Source: Ananas comosus
Lineage: Eukaryota; Streptophyta; Magnoliopsida; Poales; Bromeliaceae
Assembly (NCBI RefSeq): GCF_001540865.1
Contig: NC_033621.1
Coordinates: 5,912,666-5,976,665, forward strand
Direction: 5' to 3'
DNA: 64,000 nucleotides
A program made the position numbers and the translations under genes. The notes beneath the pieces were generated by a model that did no database searches, was not told where the DNA came from, and saw only the letters and a list, made by a program, of their open reading frames with translations. Shown piece after piece: positions 11,876-24,682 of this stretch (positions are counted from its first letter, which is position 1; every line of letters starts with the position of its first letter).

Positions 11876-12633
11876 TGTTACGCCCCGGGGTCCCTTTTTG
11901 ATTTAAGAAGCAATGCGGAAGTGCCCAAATTTTTCTTTAAAAATCTTGATCCTAGAGTATGTAAGATCCGCCACAAATACAGGGAATCCACTGTTCACAC
12001 GGACAGAGTCTCCCTTGTATTTGCACGGCGTCGCACAAGTACAATATACAACCACAACTGTATAAACATCTACATACATAAACCACATCACAGATTCCAC
12101 TTATTTCATCATAGATAATAGTAATTTCATATCTATTAGTCTAAAATGTTTTCTACTCGAAAACTCATTTTGAAACACTAAGAGTCATGAAACCAATAAA
12201 AACCTTTTCAAAACCGTTTTCCGACACGAAAACCTTTTTCTTTAAAACACGCTACCACGAGGGGTAGAAAACTATTTTCATCTCATGAAAACCACCAGTT
12301 CTTTATTACATTCACAAAATCATACTTATCCAATTTACGTGAAACCAACTGAACCATAAATACTAAGTCAATTATTTTACGAGAGTCAAGATAAGTATTA
12401 AACCACAATGACGGGTCGGTAGTTCTATCGATCACTAAGCGCACGCCTCACGAACCATCCTCACATCGACCTGCGACATCACCTGAAAGGGAGTGGGGGG
12501 GTGAGAACATGTACACATGTCTCCCCTCCCAGTGGGTTCCACAAGCCGACGAGGGCCAGGGGTACTCACTAGTCAAGGAGGATAAACAAATGTATAGATA
12601 ATGATAATACAGAAGCAATGATAACAAGAAAAC

Positions 12634-12735
<102 letters not shown>

Positions 12736-12853
12736 TCACTACCGCTACTGTATGCATGCATCAACTGGACGACAAGTCCAAAAGTAACATAATCAGAAAC
12801 CTGCCATGTTGGTCCACACACCTCAGGCCTGTGCCACAATTGCTCTAATCTGT

Positions 12854-12954
12854 ATATGACCCTCGCATAAGCACCCGGGTCTGAAAGCATATGACCCTCG
12901 CATAAAGCACCCGGGTCTAAAAGCATATGACCCTCGCATAAAGCACCCGGGTCT
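12854..12954. repeat. Three tandem copies of a 35-36 bp unit
   Basis: The units start at 12854, 12889 and 12925, each with ATATGACCCTCGCATAA followed by GCACCCGGGTCT. They are almost identical and lie inside solo LTR D. Function unknown. Confidence 0.9.
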
Positions 12955-15821
12955 CACGGGTTGGCACTCCTAACCACTTTTTCGGAAAAAAACAACCTCT
13001 TGCGATGGCCAAACTGCTGGTGTACGTGAAATGCGTACGAGCAGTGGCGATCAATGCTGATATTCTCAATAGCCAACCATCGGCAACTAGCTGATAATCC
13101 TACCCCTCATGGTATGTCGACCGTATAGGTCATCGAATCGTAAGGAACACAAGTACTGATTACTCAGGTCAACTAGGATAGAACAACTCAACATCCTTCC
13201 GAAGGTATGCAAGTACCGACCACTCAATGTCAACTAACATATATGCACAAGAACCGACCAATAGGTCATAAGGATGTCACGTCATGCATCGGTATAATCC
13301 AGAACTAGTCGTCAGCCTTTAGCTGACAATCATACCCCTTAGGGTATATCTACCGTGTAGGTCGCCAAGTAATCGAACCCACCAAGTAGGTAACAATATC
13401 AGATGCAGAGAACCGACCGAATAGGTCATAGTACGAGATATAAGAACCGACCGTCTAGGTCACATATATCACATGTAGTCATAAACTTGCTCTACTTCTA
13501 CTCATGATGCTAGATTTGTAAATTAACCAAGTAGAGCGATGAGGAAATAATAAGGGTGCAAAGCTCAACATAATATATTCAAGGTAATAGTATGAGAAGG
13601 GTAGAAGGATGTCACCGAGAGTACACTATTGTACCGACTTCAGGTCGAAGTACCTACCTATACGTACGTAGCACTGGTCTCCCGACTACAGAAGAATATC
13701 AACCGGACCTACAAAGGGTCCACCGGGTTAGAATACAACCCATATATATAACACAATCCTAACACACAAACCCACCTGTAAACCCACGGGAATCGATTTC
13801 CCAAAACCGATTACCGTAATAGGCCGGAAGTCCTAAAAATCGCACCGGGACTTTGCCGGAACCCACGAACTGTCCCGGGACTCACGACTCGCGCCATGAG
13901 TCACCCGCTGCCACTAAACACAATAATTTGTGTGCCCTGGCAGTAAACACAAATCCTCACATCGAAACGATTATCGTCAGATAATCATTCCGATTCGGAT
14001 TCCCGGAAGTGTCAATTTCGACACCGGAACCCACTGTCGCTCACTCCTCGTTTTCAAACCCTCAAAACAATGTGGGTGACCAGCCAATAAGGTTCAGCGA
14101 CAACATAATTTACCGTGAGGCATCGTCGAAAGAATTCCGAACCGAAATTGCATTTCGTCGGAGGATTTCACCGAAAAACGCACCGAAAATCAACATTCGA
14201 TTTTCTAAAAGGATTGGGACCTTGGACAACCAGTCCAGAGGTCGCACGTGCCTGTACACACTACCCACAGCAGACACGAAGTGTACATTTGCATTTAAGA
14301 CCCTGCAATTACATAAAATCACATTATTTTATGTGATTTTTTGGATTTTACGGCCCGATAGCGCAAACCGAGGACTTTCGAGCCTTGTCGAGACACACAC
14401 TGACGGCGGTGGTGGCTCGGGCGATGTAGGGGGGAGGCCAGGGCGCGCGTCTGCCGGTGACGGAAGGTGGCGGCGGCAGCGGGCAATGATGCGCTAGTCG
14501 CGCGGTTAATGGAGAGCCTGGCTCCAGCCGGGCCGGCAGAGGCCTCTAGCGGCAGGCGCGCCTGCGACAACCGGGTGCGGCCGACCTGGGAGGACCGACA
14601 CTCATGCCGGCCGGCGGCGGGAGGCGGCGGTAGCGGCGCTGGGAGAGGGGCGGAGTCGGCAGACAATTGGCCTCGGGCTCATGAGGTAATAGTGGCCGGC
14701 GGTGGCCGAGGGAGCTCCAAGGCGACGGCGAAGGGTCTCCGGAGGCCGTAGGGAGGTGGTGCGGCCGGTCCCTGGCGACGGCAGCTCTTGGGCCATGAGC
14801 TAGCTTGGGCTCGACCCAAGCTGACCAATCTTGGCCGCAGGTTGCCCAGACGGCAATTGTGGCGCGCGTAAACCTTGGGGACGGTGCGGGGAGGTCGTCG
14901 GAGACTAGGGTTACGGCCAGGGAAGGGGCCGAGGTTGTGGATCACCCAGAGATGCTCTACAGCTGAGATGGTGGAGGAAAAGCAAACCCAACTTTTCTGG
15001 CAGCCGGAGTAGCTCGTCGGCGGCCGGGGTGTGAGCGCGGCTAGGGCAGGGGGGTGTTGGTGACGGCTAGGAGGCCAGCTAAGCTAGTTGGCTACTAGGG
15101 TTAGGGTTTCATGCATGAAACCCTAACACCTACTTATATACTAGGTGTCGTTTGCAGAGAAGTCCTCTAAAGCTGAATATTTTCAGCCTAACCCCCTAGT
15201 GTGCATGTTTTTTGCGCATAGGCACCTCGACGTTCGAAATCGCGCAAAACGGTACCTAAAATATTGGGCTTTTCGCAGATTTTCCATTTTGCCAATTTCG
15301 ACCCCTGAGCGAACTTTTTGCGATTCCCGGAGATCCGTCCGTCAGATTTTCGTTCGGATTGCGCCAGCGCGTTCAGCATGACCGGGGCATTGAACTTACA
15401 ATTTTGTTTCACTTGATATGATCGCCGATTTGCGATGAAATCCATCCCCTCTCCAATTTTCCAAAAACAACACCTAAATATATGTGTAAATCCAATAAAT
15501 CTTCTTTCTCTCATAAATAGTGCTTCAAAATCCAAATCCGTCAGTGCCATTGGGTCCAGAATAGTCGAACCGTTGAAAACGAGCTATTGGATCACTATGA
15601 ACGGAGTCCAATATGCACCAAAAGCCATCTCCACTGATTGGCTTATTTGGAAAACGGAAGTTACTATTCACTTTAAGTGATTAGTAAAGGTTGCGTAACT
15701 TCTCCATTCTAACTCGTTTTCTCCTGAAACTTGACGAGTGCTTATGTAATTAAATTACACATATAAACTTCGTCAACAAAGAGTTTAGCTACACTGCCAA
15801 ATTCTTAGTCCTTACAAAATG

Positions 15822-17550
15822 AAAGGTGATATTGCGTGCTATGTGGCTTAATGCTTAGTGTACCACAAGTCAAGGCTTGCATAGACTTCCAGTAGGCAAG
15901 TTGCAAAGTCTACCAATTCCTATTTGAAAGTAGGAGAATATCGCCATGTACTTTGTCGTGGACTTGCCTCGATCGCATGTGGGTCATGATGTTATTTGGA
16001 TGATTGTGGAACGACAGATAAAATCAGCTCATTTTCTACTGTTAGTTATCGGGAAAGACCCAAGGATCTATCTAGAATTTATCAAATACCTGCAGGAAGG
16101 TGAATAGGTACATAAGCCAAAAATACAAAACTCGATTCAACTAAAAAAAAATACAAAAAATAAAAATCAGCACACCAAGATTTATGTGAAGAAACTCTAA
16201 CCAGGAGTAACAAAACCTGAGGGACCAACAAGTAATAATAATCCAGTAAGAAAAAAATAGATTACAAGGTCCTAACATTCTTTTCACTATCCTGACCTTG
16301 ATAGGATCTTCATCTTGAAATATTTTAGTTTTTAATATTTATAATTTCTCTCAATTCTAATGAGTTCCAATAGCTTAAATAAATTCACTAATCACCGTTA
16401 ATATTGTAAAAATTTATCGAGCATCATGGATTTAAACTTTGAGTCTTCAAGTTTTCATCTTAAACTTTTTGTAGGTTAAGCTTTTCAAGACTCCGATTCG
16501 ATCTGAAATGATTCATCACAACTTGTCTCTAGTTGTCATTACTTGTCACTACTTATCGCCAAATATGCCAACACTAAAATCCGTAACATCTATTGATCTA
16601 TGTAACTTGGTTGAGGGATAAATTGGCACGGATCTACATCAGTGAAGTTATGCGCCTCTATGAAGTGCTAGTATTAATTGTCTCAAAATAGAATTCTTGA
16701 TTCGTGTCACAATTTTAGAAGAGTCTATACAAGGCTCTTGGGCTGCCCCTCGAGTTTAGCACACAGTATATCACTCAAAGTGATGGATAATCTAAGAGAA
16801 TGAATCAGATTCTTTAAGATATGTTGCGGGTGTGTGTCATTGATTATGGGACCTATTGGAAACAATACTTGTCGATTGTGGAGTTTGTCTATAGCAACAA
16901 CTTCCAAGTGAGCATCTAGATGGCACCTTATGAAGCGTTGTATGGGTAAAAGTCCTATCTCAACTGCGTTGGAGCGAGGTCGGTGAGAGATCTATTGTGG
17001 GCTCGAACATTGTACAAGAGGTCGAGGAAAAGGTGCGAATTGTGCATGAAAAGCTATTGACAGGCCAAAGTTACCAAAAAGGCTATTATGATAATCTCCA
17101 ACGTGAGTTGAAGTTTAGCGTCGGCGGCCATATGTTCTTGAATGTCTGTCCAACGAGACGGGTGAAGTGTTTTGGCATGCGAGAAAAGTTAAGTCCTCGC
17201 TATATCTGACCATTTGAGGTGTTGGAGCAGATCGGCCATGTGGCGTATCTAGTTGTGCTACCCGTATATAAGTTCGGCAGAGCACACAACATGTTGCACA
17301 TGTTATTACTCAACAAGTATGTACCCGATCCAACACACATAATTAGATACCCACCTTTGGAATTGTAGGAGGATTTGAGCTATAATGAATATTCGGTTAG
17401 CATCCTCGCTCGACAAAAAAAGATGTTCTGGAATGCTCCATTTCTTATATGAAAGTGTTGTGGAACAATCATGAGGAGCGCAATGCTATATGGGAGGTAG
17501 AGAGCACCATAAGGGAGCATTTTCCTCATCTATTTGGGGAGTCTACTTGA
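15822..17550 (+). pseudogene. Gypsy-1 integrase core and C-terminal domain, degenerate
   Basis: The frame continues the zinc-binding region (KGDIACYVA, CLV) and then shows a catalytic-core start resembling FVVDLPRS..GHDVIW near 15950-16005. About 500 bases (16090-16600) show no similarity and look like an insertion. The frame resumes with DKLARIYISEVMRLY and runs through degenerate core motifs, MAPYEALYG, the GPY/F-like region near 17190-17260, and a C-terminal tail with LAR and HFPHLFG before a TGA at 17548. More than ten stop codons make it non-functional. It is much more decayed than gypsy-2. Confidence 0.85.
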
Positions 17551-17585
17551 GGTATGAAATTTTAGTTTTGTGGACGAAACAATTT

Positions 17586-17600
17586 TTAAAAAGGGAGGGA
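17586..17600 (+). other. Polypurine tract of gypsy-1
   Basis: TAAAAAGGGAGGGA lies immediately before the LTR start TGTAATGC at 17601 and about 35 bases after the end of the pol remnant. It would prime plus-strand DNA synthesis in an active element. Confidence 0.75.
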
Positions 17601-18318
17601 TGTAATGCATTGAACTTTAGTAGGGCAGATTAAGTCATATTAGACATGATTAAAATGGGTTTTAAGAGTCTTAGACCAAATTTGAATCGAATTGAAACCA
17701 GTTCGGATCAAACAGAGTTCCAAAAGAAAGAAAATCGAGTTCCATACCTTTTTGAACACCCAAAACTAGAATTCGGGCACCCAAAATGGTTTCGGATGCC
17801 TAATGTAATGATAGGAACAATCGGACCCTCTTTAACAGAACAATATTCGGGAGGAGGCCATTTTTGGGCACTCGACCTGCCCTGTCGGTGCACGAATCTT
17901 TGCGGACCTTACTCGACGGTGCCCGAAAACCTTCTCGACTCCCAATCCAAAAGTTGGAACATGAGGGACCTAACATTTGGGCGACTAACTAGCCCCGCGA
18001 GTGCCTGAAACACCTTCGGTGGTTCCCTACGGGTGTTCGCATGCCTTTCAAATGCTCAACATTAGAGCAGGGAGTCGCATGGCTTGTAAATAAACCAGCA
18101 CTTGGATTCCTCCACGGGCACTCGAAACATGATTCCGACAGGCTAAATGGGCGGTCGGATTCTGGACCGGATGTATTTATGATACTATCGGGCGCCCAAA
18201 AGTTTGAGGAGCTTGAAACCTGGTGTAAGGACTTAGGTTTGTTTATCTGCAAATATAAACTGTTGGGGCTTTAAGTGCAACTGTAGCACTTCTATATATG
18301 GACTTTTCACAGCTAACC
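17601..18318 (+). mobile_element. Gypsy-1 3' LTR, first part only
   Basis: It begins TGTAATGCATTG directly after the polypurine tract. The first ~700 bases are visible and contain GGGCAC/GTGCCC-type short inverted motifs in the position where other LTRs carry their U3 palindromes. The antisense LTR beginning TGTGACACCCC interrupts it at 18319. The remaining LTR and the gypsy-1 TSD were not found. Confidence 0.65.
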
Positions 18319-20149
18319 TGTGACACCCCGTGTTAGGAACCTGGACTCACCAACAGATCCGTTGTATACACAAGAAGCCTGTGCATGTGAAGCGTCTAAA
18401 ACCTGCACAAGGATAAAAATCTACTACAATTATTACAACTAGTATATCAGAGTTGAAATAAACTAGAGAATAAAGAACTAAACCTTACTGTACATTTAAC
18501 ATAACTCCAAAATAATACAAGATCATCTTCCAGATAAAGAAATAAGTACAACCCAACTGGCTCTGTCAATCCTGTATGTACAGTATGTCTCACAAAAAAC
18601 TAATTGCTGGGTCCTCCACTTGCACGGTCCATACGTAGGAGAGCTATCTAACCATTGACCCTCTTACCTCGATCAGGAAAGGTGACAACAGAGGGCTCTG
18701 TAAGAAAAGTTAACAATAGAGGGTGTGAGAACTACTATAATGAACAGTCCTCAATGGATATCGTCATTGATGACAACGATCTACCTACTAGGTCTATTAT
18801 AGCTAGGCATAAGAAAAATTACAGAATGAAACCTGAATAAATAAATTACTACGGAAAATAATTACCACTACTATGCCTTTCTACTAAAACTATAGAAATG
18901 GATGCATTATGTGTGATACGTGTCAACTAGCTACAATACTACCGAAATAAACCCAATTAACTAACTAGCTCGAAAGTCCAGTTAAGCCCACACCTGCATC
19001 ACGTCTGATCCCTACTAAAATTCTGTGGGTTGCAAATGTGAAAATAAGAATTCCAAATCAAGTCATCTCCTGATTGGCACTTGAGCGGAGCGACTCGATG
19101 GAGGATCAAGTTAACTAGGTCAAGCATACTATGCTACTGCAGGTTATAATCAATGCATATGACCAAATAGATTATAATATCTCTCAACAAAGGAACCTTG
19201 ACACAATCCGATGTAAAAACACTATCTTGAATTGCTCTAACCCCATGACTAAAGCAATCAAAATGAGCCCACAATCTAATACTATCGAAGTTCCACCTTG
19301 CCCAACCGGGACATAGAAGGGTAATCAAACTGATGCCGTAAAGCTAATATACTAGATTCAGAATTCACATAGCAAATCCAAGTTGTATAGAAGCAAATAA
19401 TGTAAATAGTAGATTCAAGCAGCTAGATAACCACTAGTATGGTTCGCAGGATCAAAACTAACATCAATTATACCACAAATATCCATATTTACCTAATATA
19501 ATTAACTTACTGTCAAATCAATTCATTTATGTTGTAGTGAATATACGTGGATAGACACAATTAGGAAGTTTGAAGTGATCGACGATTACAAATCCAACTT
19601 AAATCCAGCTACGAGATAAAAACTGCTCCAAGGGAGTGAATCTCAGCAAAACTAGCAGAGATAAATGCTATCACTAGACAAAATCCAGCAATTCACCAAA
19701 ACTACCGGTGTATTAACAAAAAAAGTTGAAACCATCTAAATTGCCGCACTTACCTGCACCTAGACATAATCCAGACACTCACGCATCAAACTTCAGCACC
19801 AACTCAAGTAGAAAAATCCAAGAAAACTCTAGTCCAAGTAGGAAAGATGCCGGAACAAAAATTAGAATTAAAAATTTAACGAAAATCCCATTCGGTACCA
19901 ATTTTAGGTTCAAGTTTCAAATTCAGCCAACTAACCTTCCAATCTAGCTAGGAGCAGCTCCAATTCAACAAGGAGTGCAGGAATAACCAGCCAAGAATCG
20001 AATCACCAGTGGCTCAACTTGAAGAATCTGATAAGAAAATTAATGAAAATCTGACATGAATGCTACAATCCAGCTTAATACACCAAACTAAGCATTTAAC
20101 CACCTATTAGCCTTAAATTTGGCAGTAAACATAGAATCTCTAGCTTCTC
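18319..20149 (-). mobile_element. Antisense LTR (family H), 5' part missing
   Basis: It starts TGTGACACCCCGTG on the plus strand, which is an LTR 3' end when read on the minus strand. It carries the conserved module near 18722-18812 (GTGAGAACTAC, then CTCAATGGAT, then CTACTAGGTCTATTATAGC). No TTACA-type terminus was found before gypsy-2 begins at 20150, so gypsy-2 probably inserted into it. The continuation was not recognised beyond 36747. Confidence 0.5.
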
Positions 20150-22341
20150 TGTAATATACCGAAACTTCGGTAGGTTATACCGAACTTCAGTCAAATTGAC
20201 CGAAGTGCGGAGTGGGACAAGTTAGAAAGGTCCGGAAATCATTCCGAGTGTTTTGGAGGGTAGGTAATGGGTGTTGAGACCTTGGAGAGCAAGCTGGGAA
20301 TTTTCGAAGCCATTTCGTGCTGGAAATGCTCTCAGGGTCCAGACCCTGTGCAAGGTCCGGACCCCGTACCCACAAAATTGTGGGTTTGTATGGTGTAGTA
20401 ATTTGGTAAGGGGCTTATGTGTAATTGTTCGTGGGGGACCATATGTGAGGGTTTTTGGATACCCTAACCTCATTCCCTCACTTATGAACAAAGAGAAAAG
20501 CTTTCTTGTTCTCTCTCTAGAGCTCCTCTCACTTTTCTCTCTCTCCTTCTCTCTCCTTCTCTCACTAGGGTTGCTCCAAGTGGGGGCTTGGTGGAGAAGA
20601 AGGCTTCTTGGAGGGTGGAGTTAGCACTTGTGCAAGAAGTTGAGGAGAGAACTTGAACTCAAGGTGAGTTCTTATGGTATTAGCTAGGGCTTTGAGTTAA
20701 TCACTTCTAGTAGTTGTGTTTAAAGGATACTATGATAGATTGGTTCATGAGTTTCCATGAATTAGTGAGTAATGGGCAATTATGGAAACCCTAAGGGTCA
20801 GTTTGGGGTTTCGCTAGTTATGAGATCCAACTAAGGTTTGATCTCTTGTAGCTCTACTCGGTGAAAAAACCGACGCATTGAGAGACTCGGTTTGAAGATC
20901 CGACAAGTCTACGCCAAGATATTGAAGAAAAATCCTATTTCGGCTTCGTTTGCCGAGGGTCGAGGGCAATTGGCGACCATAATTTCTGGAAATTGGATTC
21001 AAGCACCTTAGCAACCTTGCGAGGTGAGTGGTGCTATTCCAAATCATCGAACCTCCTTTTATGTCTACATGTCACCCATTGAGCATATATGTGTATGTAT
21101 TAGGATTTATGCATTGTAGGGTTAATGAGACTGTATATGTGTATATATCCCTTGCATGCTTTAAGTTTAAAGATGCATATGAGTTGAGAATGAAATATTG
21201 AGCAATTGTGAACCCTATACAAGTATGAATTGAGATATGAACCTAGTTGAGGCAAAGAACATGGCGACATTGTAACAAGTGAGCGAAATAGCACCTTGTG
21301 GCATTAGTGAGTATAATGAATGCTAGAGAATAGAACACATAGTGTGTTGTGACATTGTGAACATGGCATCCTTATAGTTAAGGATTGGATTGAGCATGGC
21401 ATCCTCATAGTTGTGGATTAGCGAGCATGGCATCCTTATAGTTAAGGATTGGATTGAATATGGCATCCTCATAGTTGAGGATTGGATCATACTCACCTGT
21501 AAGTCTTGGCTTGAGGGCGGTCGCTCCCCCTCAAGCGATGAGCTCCGGAGTAGTCATCATTGGATTGAAGTTCCCCCCAGAGGACGGTCCCGTCGGGTTG
21601 TAGGAGTTTGTCCGGATAGTAGGGATTTGAATTGGTGAGTTGTTTTTGGTGGTGAAACCTACGGGTTAGCCTAGATAATTGGGTATTGGTAATGGAATTG
21701 GCATGCATCATGAGCATCTTATATTGATAGTATCTTGTTCAAGTATAATAGTTGCATTTGTTTAGCATGGTTACCTATCTATCTGCATTATTCATCTACT
21801 TATGCCTGATTTAGATCTAGTGGAAAAGTCGGCGGTGTCGGTAGCCAAACCGACTCGGAACTTTCTTGTAGTTCTCACCCCACTATTTTTACACAGCCGG
21901 GGTCGAGCGAGCCGATCGAGGATCGCGGTAAGGGTTTCACGCCTTAGACAGTGACCACCTGAGTATAGTTCACACCTGTTGTTATTATCTTTTGTATATG
22001 ATGATTATAGTTGTATAAATGATGCATAAATGTAAAAGACTTATGTTTTGGATGATCATGTGATGTAAAAAAAAAAGAAAAAGAATGAATGTAGTTGTAT
22101 TATGCTTGTATATGGTTAAAAGTAATCATGATACTTGTATGTATGTGATGTTAGTGTAGAACTTTCACTTTGGTTGTAGCTTGCCTTCGTGCAAGCCATG
22201 TATAATTATATTTTTCGCTTGCACAAAATTTATATACATATTGATATCGTGTTGAGCCTTGGGCGGACAGGAGAGGTGCTGTCCGTTTCGCGTCTGTTGA
22301 CGTGCCTGAACCGACCAAATAGGCGGGCTCGGGGCGTGATA
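20150..22341 (+). repeat. Gypsy-2 5' LTR, 2192 bp
   Basis: It starts TGTAATATACCG and ends GGGGCGTGATA, the terminal CA having mutated to TA. Over the first ~160 bases it differs from the 3' LTR at roughly one base in twenty by eye, mostly transitions. It carries GGGTCC..GGACC palindromes in U3 (20330-20370), a four-unit tandem repeat (21363-21488), the CTTG/CAAG hairpin (about 21508-21533) and the conserved module (21799-21884). Confidence 0.9.
21363..21488 (+). repeat. Four tandem ~31-36 bp units in the gypsy-2 LTR
   Basis: Units begin CATGGCATCC (or TATGGCATCC) and contain TATAGTTAAGGATTGGATT or a close variant. The same array is present in the 3' LTR at about 36113-36238, so it predates the insertion. 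Each unit has an internal ATCCTTATAG..AAGGAT inverted motif. Confidence 0.85.
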
Positions 22342-22348
22342 GATATAA

Positions 22349-22360
22349 TAGTATCAAAGC
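22349..22360 (+). other. Gypsy-2 primer-binding site (initiator-Met tRNA type)
   Basis: TAGTATCAAAGC, seven bases after the LTR end, matches TGGTATCAGAGC at 10 of 12 positions. Both differences are G-to-A transitions. Intact versions of the site occur in the TRIM array at 52048, 52353 and 52669. Confidence 0.8.
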
Positions 22361-22618
22361 TTGAAAAGTGAAAGCCTAGGATGGACCTAGAAACCCTTAG
22401 AATGGAAACTTTAGGGATCTAGGGAACGTGAGTGACGTGGAATTGATGTATAGCGAAAGCCTTGTGGATTGGGTTGGTGTTAATATGTCTCTAATGGTTA
22501 TTAGGGACAAATTCAAGTTGATATTTGTTCTCTACTCCAAGTGTTATGTTGGGCGGCCGACAACATGATGCCTCGGAATGAGAATGAATTCACTTGTTTG
22601 CTTTCGCCTGATTAGGAT

Positions 22619-23960
22619 TTGTTTGGGTATGTTGGTCAAGTAGCTAATGTAATTGCTATGTTTCAGGAAGCGATCGCTCGTGGTGGACCTCGAACAAGGT
22701 CAATGCCCGAGGGACCGAGTTCGGCTCCCGAGCAATCCGGAGCGAGTGGCGACGAGGAGCTCCGGGAGAAGGTGTCGGCACTTGTAAGTATAGTGCGACA
22801 GCAAGTGGAATCGGTGCAAAGCCAGGGGGAGCAAATTCAGCGGCTCCAGGAGGGCTTGGCGCAGCGGCAGGCGGCGACGGATCAAGTGGGCATCGAGTAA
22901 GCTGCGCCCCCTATCGTGATACCAAGTGCGGCTGAGAGCGTGGCCGCAGCGGCTATCCCAGTCGCGGCGGTGGCAGCCGGTTTAGGAACCTCAAATCCCG
23001 AGGGTGCGGCTATGGAGGCGGAGCGGGAGCGTGCACTTGCGGCTTTTGTGATGTTCAAGAAGTTCAACCTGCCCATGTTCGACGGGGAGAAAGTGGAGCC
23101 TTGGATGGTGGAGTCTTGGATTGACTCAATGGAAACACTTTTCGAGAATATATACACCTTGGAGAAAGATAAGGGGTATCTCACCACTCATTGTTTGGAG
23201 AAAGCGGCGAAGGTGTGGTGGAAAAGGGTAAAGCATGATCGATCTTCCGACCTTCCGCCTATACTTTGGGAGAAGTTTTGGAGGTTGATGTTTGCAAATT
23301 ACTTCCTTGATTGTTAGAAGAGAAAGCTACAGGATAAGTTCCGAAAGATAAGATAGGGTGACCGCTCGATGGGAGAGTATGAGCGAGAGTTTTCCTACAT
23401 TATTGATTGTGTCCTGGATTTGGTATGGGATGACAGGGATCGGGCCATTTGGTTCTTGCAGGACTTCAGCCGCAGATTTATAAGAAAGGGCAGATCCTTA
23501 AACTTACAACCTTTGCGGAGGATTTTGATCGGGCGTTGTGGGCGGAGCACGGTAGTGCCTATGAGCGTGGGGAGCGCGAGTCTATGGACAAGGACAAGGA
23601 CAAGGACAAGGGAAAGGAGCGGGCTGCGGGCGGTGTTGGGGGTCGGCCGAATGCTAAGAAGCCTCCTCGGTATCCACGACAGCAGTCGAAGAATCGGAGG
23701 CCTACTCGATGCGTTATTTGCAGCGGTGATCATCGACCGCCGGTTTGCCCACAGCGCGATGGAAAGTGTTTCAAGTGTGGTCAAGCTGGACATGTTATCC
23801 GGGAGTGCCCGAGTTGGACATTGTCTGCCCAGACGACTGCATCAGTTCAGTATGCCCGGATTGCCACTTGCCATGTCGGCTGGATGCTCATCTGTACCGC
23901 GTCAGCCGGAGGGGTCCCGAGCTGCACCGAGTGGCCGGGTTTTCGCCGCTCAGGCTGAGG
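22619..23960 (+). pseudogene. gag: Gypsy-2 gag (capsid-nucleocapsid), broken
   Basis: Gag packages the element RNA into virus-like particles. Two in-frame segments (about 22619-22897 and 22901-23317) are separated by a TAA at 22898 and followed by a stop at 23318. They hold a glutamine-rich coiled-coil-like stretch (RQQVESVQSQGEQIQRLQEG) and a capsid-like region with WW and LPMFDGEKVEPW. A third segment (from about 23330) reads EYEREFSYIIDC, then the frame shifts near 23455 into GLQPQIYKKGQ, a KDKDKDK-rich linker and a CCHC knuckle (CFKCGQAGHVIREC, about 23767-23808). At least three nonsense changes and one frameshift disable it. Confidence 0.85.
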
Positions 23961-24276
23961 AGCCTGCCGTTCCAGATGATGTTGTGGCAAGTATTATTTT
24001 AATTAATGGCACTAGAGCTAGAACCTTATTTGATTCTGGTGCATCCCATTCATTCATTGGCGTGTCATTTGCTAGAACTCATGGTATCGAGGTGTTGGAT
24101 AGTCCGGATTATTGGTGGGTTTATGCACCAGAACATACTTTTAGTGTCAAGGAAGAGTGCGTGGGTTGTCTAGTGCAGATTGGCGATTAGATTATGCCAG
24201 CGGACTTGCTTGTTTTGAACCAGATGTGGGGTTTCGATGTTATCCTTGGAATCGATTAGCTCTCAAAGTATTATGC
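23940..24276 (+). pseudogene. Gypsy-2 aspartic protease, broken
   Basis: The retropepsin would cleave the Gag-Pol polyprotein. The catalytic signature LFDSGASHSFI is readable near 24028-24060, followed by a typical gypsy protease tail. TAG stops stand at 24188-24190 and 24257-24259, both explainable by single transitions from arginine or tryptophan codons at positions normally conserved. The frame is cut at 24276 by the solo LTR and resumes at 26788 in the same register. Confidence 0.85.
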
Positions 24277-24483
24277 AGTAACATATTGAAACCCGATAGC
24301 GATTATCGAACTTTACCCAAAATTGGGTTAAAGCGCCGAGAGAAATAGTTGGACAAGTTCCAATTAGCTTTCCAACTATGTTGGAAGGGTTAGAAATGAG
24401 TTTAAGAGAGGTTAGAAAGGTTTTAGCATCGACCGGCACGAAGTAGAGTCGAATCGGAGCCAAAATAGCATTCTGGAGCAAAG

Positions 24484-24682
24484 TGTACCAGTACAACGTT
24501 GATGGTTGTACCGGTACAGCAAGCAACCCGAGGAGTAGCTGCTCTCGGGTTTGAGCAAAACTGAATGTGTACCGGTACAAATTGAAAGTGTACCGGTACA
24601 AATGGTGCGAACGAAGAAAACTGCTCTCGGGTTTGGCCTATGCGCAGATGTGTACCGGTACAAAAACCCGTGTACCGGTACA
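24484..24682 (+). promoter_or_regulatory. U3 cluster of TGTACCGGTACA palindromes in solo LTR A
   Basis: Perfect copies stand at 24507, 24568, 24589, 24651 and 24671, with a one-mismatch copy at 24484. Between them are ACCCGAG..CTCTCGGGT inverted arms (about 24526-24551). The cluster lies 200-400 bases after the LTR start, upstream of a TC-rich stretch and a likely transcription start further on. Two GTAC cores per palindrome suggest SBP/SPL-type factor binding; this is inference. Confidence 0.7.

Noticed and set aside
11771..12118. 115-codon ORF starting in the gypsy-1 integrase remnant
   Set aside because: It begins in the decayed integrase and runs across the border of solo LTR D at 11876, so it is a chance fusion.
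14009..14945. GC-rich block with several ORFs on both strands
   Set aside because: It lies inside solo LTR D. The ORFs overlap on both strands, lack motifs and are explained by low stop-codon density in GC-rich DNA.
22189..22371. 60-codon ORF across the gypsy-2 LTR-PBS border
   Set aside because: It runs through the LTR end and primer site, which are not coding in any LTR retrotransposon.
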